Shown here: piece by piece, positions 8,544-15,864 of the stretch
Numbering within the stretch: position 1 is the stretch's first letter
How the letters are laid out: every line of letters starts with the position of its first letter
Source: Gemmatimonadota bacterium
GTDB taxonomy: Bacteria; Gemmatimonadota; Gemmatimonadetes; Gemmatimonadales; Gemmatimonadaceae
NCBI GenBank assembly: GCA_028287305.1
Contig: JAQBPX010000032.1
Coordinates: forward strand, 1-64,000
DNA length: 64,000 nt
Direction: 5' to 3'
Program-made: the position numbers and the translations under genes
The notes under the pieces: generated by a model
What the model was told of the DNA's origin: nothing
Database searches by the model: none
The model's input: the letters and a program-made list of their open reading frames with translations, nothing else

Positions 8544-10580
8544 TCAGCGCGCAATGGGGAGTTGGTGAGCCATGTCGAATCTCAGGTTTCGTTGCATGAA
8601 AGCCTGCAGATCCGGCGACGCCGGCGCCAGACCGCCACCCAGGTGCCGGTGCGCCGCCAGCTCGATCATATAGAGGCTCGCCTCCGTTCCCAATGGCGTC
8701 GTGGGACCGTGCCCTCCCTCCGGGTCGATCAACACGCTCACCGCCTTGCCGGCCCGCCGCACCTCGCTCACATACTTCACGATGCTCGCGAGGGGCACGT
8801 GATCGTCCCGCTCGCCAGCCCAGACGTAGGCGGGCGCCTCGAGGCTGCGCACTCCTGCCAGTGGCGACTCGCGCGCCATTTTCGCGCGCCATGCAGCATC
8901 CCTGTACGGAAATCCCAGCTGCGGAAACTGCAGCGATAGCGGCGCGCCCTCCGGATGCAGCGCGTCGCTGTCATGCTCGGCCTGCCACTGCTTGATCCAC
9001 CCGTAATCAGTGGGCGGCGCGCCGGCGAACGCGAATCGAAAGCGCGCCGGATGATGCGTGATCGCCAGTAGGCTCGCATAGCCGCCAAACGACATCCCCA
9101 TTACCGCCTGCCGCGCGCGATCACCAATTCCCTCCGCGAGCAGGAAGTCCATTCCGTCGACGAGGTCCGATAGCACGCGACCATCGCCCACGTCGCCCTT
9201 CGCAGCGAGCACGTAGCTGAGCCCGTATCCGGTCGAGACCCGGAAGTTCGGGACGAACACGGCGTAACCGCGATTCACGAGCAGCTGCATGCTGCCTTCG
9301 TACTGGTCATAGGTGCGCGTCACCGGCCCACCGTGCAGCCAGGCAACCAGCGGCGCCGTGGCGGCGTCGACACCGCTCGGCAGCAGCACGTATCCATGGA
9401 GCAGCATTCCGTCGCGAGCGCGGTACGCCACGGGATGCATGGCGGCGCCGAGCGCGGGCGCGCGCGTGGTTGCGTGTTCGCGCGCGAATAGCGGTACCAG
9501 CTGCCCGCGATCCGGTCGGTAGAGGTAGTAGCGGTCGATTGCGACGTCGGCCTCCTGCGCGCGGACCAGCAACAGCGTTCCATCCCGCGACGCCGAGAGC
9601 TGCAGGTTGGCAGCGGGCAACCTGCGCTCGAGCGCGGCCACGACCGCGCGATCTGTGCTGTCATTGCCGACCCAGCGGCGTCGTCCATCATGAAACGAGA
9701 TGGCCGTCCAGTTCTCTCTCTCGGCGCTCCAGAGGATCTCGTCTGCGTCAGCCATCGCCGCCGGGTCGCGCTGAATGGTCTCCCACTTGCCGCTCCCCGA
9801 CGAAAAGCGTCGCAGTGCGAGCTTGTCTTCACCATGCTGCGAGAGCACCCACACCGCACGCTGTGCTTCGCTGAACCCCACCAGGCGGCACTCCTCGATG
9901 CCCGCGCATCGCATCAGCTCGCGCGCCTTTCCATCCTGATGTTGCCTGATCGCCGTTTCGTAGCGCGGGCCGTCCCACGCGGCTGTGTACGCCAGCTCTC
10001 CGTTCGCGTAAAGCAGCGCGCTCCGCAACGGCAGCGCAGCATCCAGCAGCAGTCGCGCGGTGCCGGCGGCATTCACCGCCAAGTAGCGATGGCGCCCGTC
10101 CACCTTCTCGTGAATCACCGCAACGCCAGGGGCTCGCGCGTCCACCATCCACAGGGACTGCGACCGCCGGCTGTCCCACTTGTAGGCGCGCCTCGCTACG
10201 AGCGTCGAGGCCTCGACCACGGCCAGCCCCTGGTCGTCAGCGAGCCACAGTCGCCGCCCATCACCCGACCATGCAGTCTGCGCTCGCTGAAGGCCCCAGG
10301 CGACTCGTTGCTGCGCGCCGGTGGCTACGTCCTGCAGGACCAGCTCCGCGCCACGCTCGCTTCGACGAAGGAACGAAACCCGGCTGCCATCTGGCGAGAG
10401 GCGCACGTCGACCAGCTCGGCTCGCGCGAGGAAGTGCTCCCGCGGCAGCATCGGTGCGCGCGGCTGCTGCGAGGCCAGTGCCTTCGCCTTCTGCAGGGCC
10501 TGTCGGGTTGCCGAGACCGGATCGAGCGAAGCCGTGGATGCGCCGAGCAGTGCGACGAGTGAAATGATGACGGACTTCAG
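8544..10580 (-). CDS. Secreted prolyl-oligopeptidase (S9) family peptidase
   Basis: Alpha/beta-hydrolase peptidase of about 678 residues. GMSFGGY (Ser about 497), GERDDHV (Asp about 592) and EGGHGP (His about 624) make the triad, and the N-terminal ~400 residues look like the S9 beta-propeller. No ATG or GTG fits the N-terminus. The best start is a CTG at 10580 that overlaps the permease stop as CTGA, has GAGGGG just upstream, and begins a good signal peptide (KSVIISLVALLGASTAS). A further 92-codon upstream frame runs through the permease gene and is discarded. Placement last in a GntR-ABC-permease operon suggests an exported peptidase working with the transporter; substrates are unknown. Confidence 0.88.
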   Translation of the reverse strand: MKSVIISLVALLGASTASLDPVSATRQALQKAKALASQQPRAPMLPREHFLARAELVDVRLSPDGSRVSFLRRSERGAELVLQDVATGAQQRVAWGLQRAQTAWSGDGRRLWLADDQGLAVVEASTLVARRAYKWDSRRSQSLWMVDARAPGVAVIHEKVDGRHRYLAVNAAGTARLLLDAALPLRSALLYANGELAYTAAWDGPRYETAIRQHQDGKARELMRCAGIEECRLVGFSEAQRAVWVLSQHGEDKLALRRFSSGSGKWETIQRDPAAMADADEILWSAERENWTAISFHDGRRRWVGNDSTDRAVVAALERRLPAANLQLSASRDGTLLLVRAQEADVAIDRYYLYRPDRGQLVPLFAREHATTRAPALGAAMHPVAYRARDGMLLHGYVLLPSGVDAATAPLVAWLHGGPVTRTYDQYEGSMQLLVNRGYAVFVPNFRVSTGYGLSYVLAAKGDVGDGRVLSDLVDGMDFLLAEGIGDRARQAVMGMSFGGYASLLAITHHPARFRFAFAGAPPTDYGWIKQWQAEHDSDALHPEGAPLSLQFPQLGFPYRDAAWRAKMARESPLAGVRSLEAPAYVWAGERDDHVPLASIVKYVSEVRRAGKAVSVLIDPEGGHGPTTPLGTEASLYMIELAAHRHLGGGLAPASPDLQAFMQRNLRFDMAHQLPIAR

Positions 10581-12391
10581 CGGCCCCTCACACGTGGCTC
10601 GAGGCAGAGCATGCTGAGGAAGGCCGGCACTCCGAGCAGTGCGCAGCTCGCGAGCCACAGGCGGCGCCGGGACGCACTGATCGTGGTGCCGCGGAGCCAG
10701 GCCCATGCGCCGCCGAACGAGGCCAGCATCAACACGAGCGCCAGGATCCGGAAGAGCGGCGCGCGGGGCAGGGGGTCGAAGCGCGGTGGTTGCGTGAGGC
10801 CCGTGTCGAGCAGGTCGGGCACGTGGGCGAGCGCGTAAAGCGACGGTGACACCCACCAGCTCGCGACGGGCACGTTGGATGTGCCCGCCGCAGAGACGTG
10901 ATAGTCGTGGATTTCATGACGCTCGGCCACCACGGTCGGCTTCCCGTCGGAGCCGATGAACACCACCTGCTGCCACGGGTCCGTGAGCGACTCGAAGCCG
11001 TCGAACTCGCGCACCTCGGAGTAGAAGAGCGACACCAGCCACCCATCGAGCAACTCGACCACGATCACTTCGACCGGCGCGGGCATCCCCGACGCAAGCG
11101 AGAGCTGCCAGTCGAGCGTTGGCGGTGCGAACGCTGAGATCGCCTCGCGATCGGGACGGTAGGCGAGCAGTCTCCTATTCGTCTCGATCATCACGTGATC
11201 GAGTGCGCGCACGGGCCGGCCGACGAACCACTCGCCTTGGGGCAGCTGGATCATCTGATGCTGGCGCTGTTGCTCCGCATCCACCGTGTACAGCATCGAG
11301 CGCGATATCCCGATCGCCGGCACCTCGTGGAAGCGCGCCTTTGAGCCCATGCCCTCGGTGCCCCACCAGCCATGCGAGGCGCCAGTGCGGGGATCGCGGC
11401 CGCGAAACTGCATGCGGTCATGACTGAACGTCCACTTGATGTTGCGCTTCTCGTCCCACCAGGGCTGCGCGAGGTTGCCCAGCTGGTTGCGAACTGGGAA
11501 CCGCGTGACGTCGGACTCGACTCCCGCCAGCTTGAGGAGTGGCAGCTGGTCGCGCCAGCCCGCGGCGCGCGGGTCCTGACTCGCCTTCAGTCCCTCGGAG
11601 ATGATGTCCGTGGCGACGCTTCGCATCGCGGCGCCGACGTCGACGTCCTTGTCGGTCGCAAGCACCGTGCGTCCGGGACCACGACCGACCAAGTCGACCA
11701 GGGCGATTCCCATCTTGCTGCCCTGGAATACGAGCAAAAAGAACGCGAGCTGGAGCGGCAGCGCGGTGAGCAGCAGCACGCCGTGACGCGCAATCGGCGC
11801 ATTCCAGTTGGCCCTGAAGCTGTGCCGCGCGACGAACAAGAGCCATGCGAGGCACGCAGTCACGGGAAGCAGAAGCCACCACACTGACGCGAGATGCAGT
11901 GAGAGCATCAACGGCGCGAGCAGAACTGCCACTGCGATCTTGCTGCGACTGGTGCACGCGTGTGCGCCGGCAAGCCAGGCCATCATCGCGAAGGCCATGA
12001 CGTGAATGAGCGTCACGTAGTGGCGAACGTCCACCACCTGCGAGGTGATGGCGTGCGTTGCGACGAGGAAGACGAGCAGCGGGGCGAAGATCGCCACGCC
12101 GAGCAGCGCGAGCGCTGAGAGTGCCAGCGCTGCAAAGATGCGAGAGGGAGCCAGCGGACGATGGATCAGCCACAGCCAGCGGCTCACCTGCCGGTAGCTG
12201 CCGACCTGCACGAGCGACAGGACGAGCCCGAGCAGCATGTACACCACGAGCATGGCGGCCTGGTCCCCGTAGGGCATCTGCGTGACGTCCATGGCCCGCG
12301 ACATCAGCAGCAGCGCCAGCGCGTGCGCTACGCCCGCGCCCAGCGCGAGCTTGCGGAGTCGCCTCCATTCCGATCGAATCAGGTCGTTCAT
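10577..12391 (-). CDS. ABC transporter permease with large extracytoplasmic domain
   Basis: The 604-residue product has about seven membrane helices in residues 15-222, then a soluble stretch of roughly 320 residues (about 225-545), then two more helices at the C-terminus. The soluble block contains WWDEKRNIKWTFSHDRMQF and later beta-rich segments, and I recognise no domain in it. The ATG at 12391 overlaps the ATPase stop as ATGA, and the gene's own stop overlaps the peptidase start as CTGA. It is thus the membrane partner of the ATPase. The layout (helices, big external domain, helices) is unlike the small YtrC/YtrD permeases usually found with YtrA-type regulators. Confidence 0.82.
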   Translation of the reverse strand: MNDLIRSEWRRLRKLALGAGVAHALALLLMSRAMDVTQMPYGDQAAMLVVYMLLGLVLSLVQVGSYRQVSRWLWLIHRPLAPSRIFAALALSALALLGVAIFAPLLVFLVATHAITSQVVDVRHYVTLIHVMAFAMMAWLAGAHACTSRSKIAVAVLLAPLMLSLHLASVWWLLLPVTACLAWLLFVARHSFRANWNAPIARHGVLLLTALPLQLAFFLLVFQGSKMGIALVDLVGRGPGRTVLATDKDVDVGAAMRSVATDIISEGLKASQDPRAAGWRDQLPLLKLAGVESDVTRFPVRNQLGNLAQPWWDEKRNIKWTFSHDRMQFRGRDPRTGASHGWWGTEGMGSKARFHEVPAIGISRSMLYTVDAEQQRQHQMIQLPQGEWFVGRPVRALDHVMIETNRRLLAYRPDREAISAFAPPTLDWQLSLASGMPAPVEVIVVELLDGWLVSLFYSEVREFDGFESLTDPWQQVVFIGSDGKPTVVAERHEIHDYHVSAAGTSNVPVASWWVSPSLYALAHVPDLLDTGLTQPPRFDPLPRAPLFRILALVLMLASFGGAWAWLRGTTISASRRRLWLASCALLGVPAFLSMLCLEPRVRGR

Positions 12392-13353
12392 GGCGCAATC
12401 TCCGCTGGCGTCGCGTGATTGCGCGCGAGGAAGGCGTTCACGGCGCGGTCGAGGTTCACGTCGCCACGGTAGTGCCGGCGCGCACCTTGCGCCTCGAGCA
12501 GCGCGCCGAAGCCCTCGTCCTGGTCGAGCACCAGGTAGTGGAACAGGCCGTCGATGCGCTGCATGTGCAGCACTCCCGGCAGCGTGCCGGCATCCGGCGG
12601 CACGAACGAGAACTCCGCGACCCACAGCGACACGCGCTCGCAGAATGCGTCGGGCGGCGACATGTGCTTGAGCTCACCGCGCTCGAGGATGATCAGGTTG
12701 TCCGCCAGTCGCTCGATCTCGTCCATCTGGTGCGAGCAGTAGATGATGGTCGTGTCGCCCTCGTCCATGGAGCCCAGCACTGCTTCCAGGAAGGCACGCT
12801 TCGCGACCACGTCGAGGCCTAGCGTGGGCTCATCGAGGATCAGGAGCTCCGGATCCTGCGCGAGCGCGATCGCCAGGTTCACGCCAGCGCGCTCTCCGCG
12901 GGACAGGTCAGCGATGCGTTGCTCGGGCAGCACGTGAAAGTGGCCGACGATGTTCTGGTAGCGCCGGCCCTCCCATCGCGGATAGAGGCGGCGCTGCATG
13001 GCCACCAGCTCGTCCACGCGTAGCCAGCCGGGGAGGCTGTGCTCCTCGTTCACGAAGCCGATGCGCGCCCGCTCGTGCTCGGTGAGCGCGGTGCAGTCGT
13101 GCCCCAGGATCGTCGCGCGCCCCGACGTCGGCGACTGGACGCCGAGCAGGATACGGAAGAGGGAGCTCTTGCCGGCGCCGTTGGCACCCACGATGGCGTG
13201 GATGCGGCCGCGCGGAATGCGAAGCGTCAGGTTGTCGAGCGCCTTTCGTCGACCGTACCGAAGCTCGAGCGCCTCGGTCTCGATCACGTACTGTGGTTCG
13301 GTGGGCGGGGCGGGGGCATCGCTGCTCGCGATGCGGATGTGGGATGCTGCCAT
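12388..13353 (-). CDS. ABC transporter ATP-binding protein
   Basis: The 321-residue ATPase has Walker A GANGAGKSS, the signature LSRGERAG (a variant of LSGGQ), Walker B LLILDEP, and the switch histidine in IIYCSHQMDE. The first ~20 residues are an unusual extension before the nucleotide-binding domain. The last ~90 residues form a C-terminal domain of unknown role. It is closest in style to the YtrB and bacitracin-type exporters' ATPases. It lies 18 bases after the GntR gene and overlaps the permease start by 4 bases. It presumably powers the permease at 10577-12391. Confidence 0.92.
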   Translation of the reverse strand: MAASHIRIASSDAPAPPTEPQYVIETEALELRYGRRKALDNLTLRIPRGRIHAIVGANGAGKSSLFRILLGVQSPTSGRATILGHDCTALTEHERARIGFVNEEHSLPGWLRVDELVAMQRRLYPRWEGRRYQNIVGHFHVLPEQRIADLSRGERAGVNLAIALAQDPELLILDEPTLGLDVVAKRAFLEAVLGSMDEGDTTIIYCSHQMDEIERLADNLIILERGELKHMSPPDAFCERVSLWVAEFSFVPPDAGTLPGVLHMQRIDGLFHYLVLDQDEGFGALLEAQGARRHYRGDVNLDRAVNAFLARNHATPAEIAP

Positions 13354-13371
13354 CGGTGTGTTCCTTCGACG

Positions 13372-13782
13372 CTATGCGGTCCGTTTGTCGAGCACGGGAG
13401 CCAGCGTGGCCTTCACCCGGTCGAGGATGTGCTTGAGGGGATAGTCCAGGCCGATGACCTCCGCGCTGAACGCCTCGAGCGCGAGGCCCAGTCGCCGGGC
13501 GCGCTCGGTGTCGGAGAGTCGCTGTCGCGGGGCAGCCACGAAGAGGCCGAGACCCTGGCACGCGTCGAGCCAGCCCTCCGAAGCGAGCTCCGAATACGCC
13601 TTCGCGACGGTCTTCGGGTTGATCGTGAGCTGCTCGGCCAGCCCCCGCACACTGGGGAGCTGGGCGCCGACCGGCAGCTTGCCGCCGGCGATCGCGATCC
13701 GGATGCCGTCGGTGATCTGGCGAGTGATCGGGCGCGGATCGGCGTGACTAACGGAGATGAAAAGCGGAACGGTCTTAGACAT
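13372..13782 (-). CDS. GntR-family transcriptional regulator, YtrA type
   Basis: The 136-residue protein has only the winged-helix DNA-binding domain (ITDGIRIAIAGGKLPVGAQL, then LPSVRGLAEQLTINPKTVAKAY) and a short ~60-residue helical tail, the hallmark of the YtrA subgroup, which regulates ABC transporter operons. It is first in the four-gene operon and is presumably autoregulatory: three TGTACC/GGTACA half-sites lie between its ATG and its promoter. In characterised YtrA systems derepression follows antibiotic or envelope stress; whether that holds here is inference. Confidence 0.92.
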   Translation of the reverse strand: MSKTVPLFISVSHADPRPITRQITDGIRIAIAGGKLPVGAQLPSVRGLAEQLTINPKTVAKAYSELASEGWLDACQGLGLFVAAPRQRLSDTERARRLGLALEAFSAEVIGLDYPLKHILDRVKATLAPVLDKRTA

Positions 13783-13785
13783 CGC

Positions 13786-13846
13786 TGTACCTAGTGTACC
13801 GTGTGTAGGGGTACAGTAGGGTATGCGGTTGTACGTGCCCTGTCAA
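13786..13846 (-). promoter_or_regulatory. Promoter and YtrA-type operator of the GntR-ABC-permease-peptidase operon
   Basis: Reading the minus strand, TTGACA (13841-13846) and TACCCT (13818-13823) are separated by exactly 17 bases. Between the -10 and the GntR start codon lie TGTACC at 13786-13791 and 13795-13800 and GGTACA at 13810-13815, forming a direct repeat plus an inverted repeat. Sites just downstream of the -10 would let a bound repressor block transcription. Confidence 0.72.
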
Positions 13847-13928
13847 GAACCGTCGGAACGCGTGACGCGAGAGGCACCCAGGTGGGTTCGACCGGTTGGC
13901 ACCGCCCTCATCCTCCAGCCGAATCATC

Positions 13929-14585
13929 ATGCCGAGAATCGCCGCCTCCTGGATCCTCATTGCACCCGCACTCCTGCTCGGCGCCAGCCGGCCGAGCGCC
14001 GCGCCGGAGAAGGTCCAGCTGGTGATCGGGACCCTTCACGCCGCCGCGCTCACCACTTCGCGCGCGGCCGGCGACTCGAGCGACGCGCCCTTCTTCGTGG
14101 TCTCGGTCGTGGGCGCGCATGCCAGCGCCTCGAGCGTCTTGCCCGCAAGCGGGCAGCTGCGCATCCACGAGAACGAGGCGCTCGGCGCTCGCCCGGTCAC
14201 GGAGCTGAGCCTCGCCAGCGGCGACAGCGTGACGGTGGTCATCTCGGTGCTGGAGGACGACAAGGCGAGCGTGTCCGATGACGCACGCGTCGCGGCGAAG
14301 TCCGCGGGTGCCGGCCGCGCGACGGTTTCGGGCGCGAGCGAGATGACGCGGCTGGTTTCGCCGCTGGTCAAGCAGGGCGCTCACTGGATCGGCTCCGCCA
14401 CGCTGCTGATCACGAACGAGGGCGGTGCGACCTACTGGCGCCGCCTCGATTGCCTCGAGTCGTGCAGCGTGCTCACGGGCCCCTCGGCTGCCGCACTGCC
14501 GCTCGCGAAGGGCGTGATCGGGGTGGTGGAGCTTTCAGGGAACGGCGGCACCTACCACATGCAGCTGCAGGCGACGCGGGGGTAG
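13929..14585 (+). CDS. Secreted beta-rich protein, 218 aa, unknown function
   Basis: The ATG at 13929 begins a clean signal peptide (MPRIAASWILIAPALLLGAS, cleavage near SAAPEK). A TTG 11 codons upstream is an alternative. The mature part is serine/alanine-rich and alternates like a beta-sandwich, with an AHWIGSATLLITNEGGATYW strand and one cysteine pair (DCLESC). No catalytic motif or known domain is recognised. It is divergent from the GntR operon, about 146 bases from that regulator's start, and converges on the next gene. Confidence 0.68.
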   Translation: MPRIAASWILIAPALLLGASRPSAAPEKVQLVIGTLHAAALTTSRAAGDSSDAPFFVVSVVGAHASASSVLPASGQLRIHENEALGARPVTELSLASGDSVTVVISVLEDDKASVSDDARVAAKSAGAGRATVSGASEMTRLVSPLVKQGAHWIGSATLLITNEGGATYWRRLDCLESCSVLTGPSAAALPLAKGVIGVVELSGNGGTYHMQLQATRG

Positions 14586-14605
14586 GCCGCGCCGCCCCTT
14601 CCGCG

Positions 14606-15112
14606 CTAGTGCTTCGGCGCGACCGGTACGGGCGCCACGACGCCGCTGAACATGTCGACCACGTAGCGCCACTTTCCGTCGGCGCCCTTCCGCAGCACCT
14701 CCGCGTACTTCACCGTCTGCGCGCTGCCGGCCATCTTGAAGCTCGCCGTGCCCACCATGTAGGCGAGGTCCCCAACGCCGTACGCGGTCGTGGTGTTGAG
14801 CACCATGTCGGTGGCGCCGCCGGAGATGAGCGCGGCGATGTCAGGATGTCCCGCGGTGCCCTCGAGGATCGGCGAGTCGGGAGGCATCACCTTCGCATCG
14901 GACGCGTACACGGCGAACACCGCGGTGGTGTCCTTCGCGTTGATCCCCGCGGCAAACGCTGCGTCCACGGCCCTTACCGCCTCGAGCTCGGTCGCCGAGA
15001 GGGCCACCGGCGCACCCGACATGCTGTTCGTTGCGGACGAATCAGCCTTGGGAGCGCATGCGGCCGCGAGTGCCGCGAGCACGCTGAGGCCGAGCAGGGA
15101 AGTGAATCGCAT
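14606..15112 (-). CDS. SnoaL/DUF4440-like (NTF2-fold) lipoprotein
   Basis: The ATG at 15112 (GGAG six bases upstream) gives 168 residues. The N-terminus has a lipoprotein signal ending LAAAC (Cys at about 19). The rest has the NTF2-like pattern: AVDAAFAAGINAKDTTAVFAV, YASDAKVMPPDSPILEG and ADGKWRYVVDMFS. Such domains are often ketosteroid-isomerase-like binding pockets of unknown ligand, here anchored in the periplasm. It stands alone between a convergent secreted-protein gene and a methyltransferase-like gene. Confidence 0.82.
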   Translation of the reverse strand: MRFTSLLGLSVLAALAAACAPKADSSATNSMSGAPVALSATELEAVRAVDAAFAAGINAKDTTAVFAVYASDAKVMPPDSPILEGTAGHPDIAALISGGATDMVLNTTTAYGVGDLAYMVGTASFKMAGSAQTVKYAEVLRKGADGKWRYVVDMFSGVVAPVPVAPKH

Positions 15113-15183
15113 GAGGAGCTCCAGTTCGAGGATGGACCATCGATCCAGCAACCAGAAGCTAACCCGTCGAGCTCGCCTGGTAA

Positions 15184-15852
15184 CTACCGGGGCAGCGCCA
15201 CATAGAGCGTGTGCATCGGGCCCGCCGTGTCATGGGCCCTCACTCGCTCTGAACTGACAGAGAGACCCGCCCCGCGCAGCGCGCTCGCGAACTTCGGGTC
15301 ATCACCCACCGACCAGTACACGATCGAGCCTGCCGGTCGCAGCGCCGCCACGGTGTCGGCGACCCCGCGCGCCGAGTACAGCGACGAGTTCTCCGACATG
15401 AGCATTCCATCGGGGCCGTTGTCGGTGTCGAGCATGATCGCGTCGAATGCGCCGGGGCTCGATCGCAGCACGTTTGTCACGTCGTCGCGCACCACCTTCA
15501 CGCGTGGGTCCTGCATCGCTGCCGCCGACAGGTCAAAGCGGGGGTCGGCATTCCACTCGATCACCTCGGCCAGCAGCTCCGCCACCATCACCTCGGCATC
15601 GGGGCGCAGTTCGAGCAGCGCGGCGCGCAGCGTGAAGCCGAGCCCGAGCCCGCCAATCAGCACGCGCGCTCCCGGTGTTTCGCGGAGCGGCGCACACGCC
15701 ACCTGGGCCAGCCGATCCTCAGAGAGGTGGCGGCGACTCGACATCAGCTCGACGCCATCGGCCTGGATCAGGTATGCCCCGTCGCGGCGATGCAGGGTGA
15801 GCAGGGTACCATTCGGCGTGCGCGCCTCGCCGAGTCGTTCGAGTCGCTTCAT
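15184..15852 (-). CDS. Spermidine synthase-like methyltransferase-fold protein
   Basis: The 222-residue protein shows the Rossmann motif VLIGGLGLGFT near residue 65, an acidic-loop motif EVMVAELLAEVIEW, and FDAIMLDTDNGP, as in spermidine synthase-like proteins. The family includes aminopropyltransferases and uncharacterised methyltransferases, and I cannot choose between them. The N-terminal ~60 residues form the small beta domain seen in spermidine synthases. It lies 12 bases after the kinase gene on the same strand and may be co-transcribed with it. Confidence 0.82.
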   Translation of the reverse strand: MKRLERLGEARTPNGTLLTLHRRDGAYLIQADGVELMSSRRHLSEDRLAQVACAPLRETPGARVLIGGLGLGFTLRAALLELRPDAEVMVAELLAEVIEWNADPRFDLSAAAMQDPRVKVVRDDVTNVLRSSPGAFDAIMLDTDNGPDGMLMSENSSLYSARGVADTVAALRPAGSIVYWSVGDDPKFASALRGAGLSVSSERVRAHDTAGPMHTLYVALPR

Positions 15853-15864
15853 GAATGCAGCGAG

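Noticed and set aside
10581-10856. A 92-codon upstream extension of the S9 peptidase
   Set aside because: It lies inside the permease coding region and would place the signal peptide in the middle of the protein.
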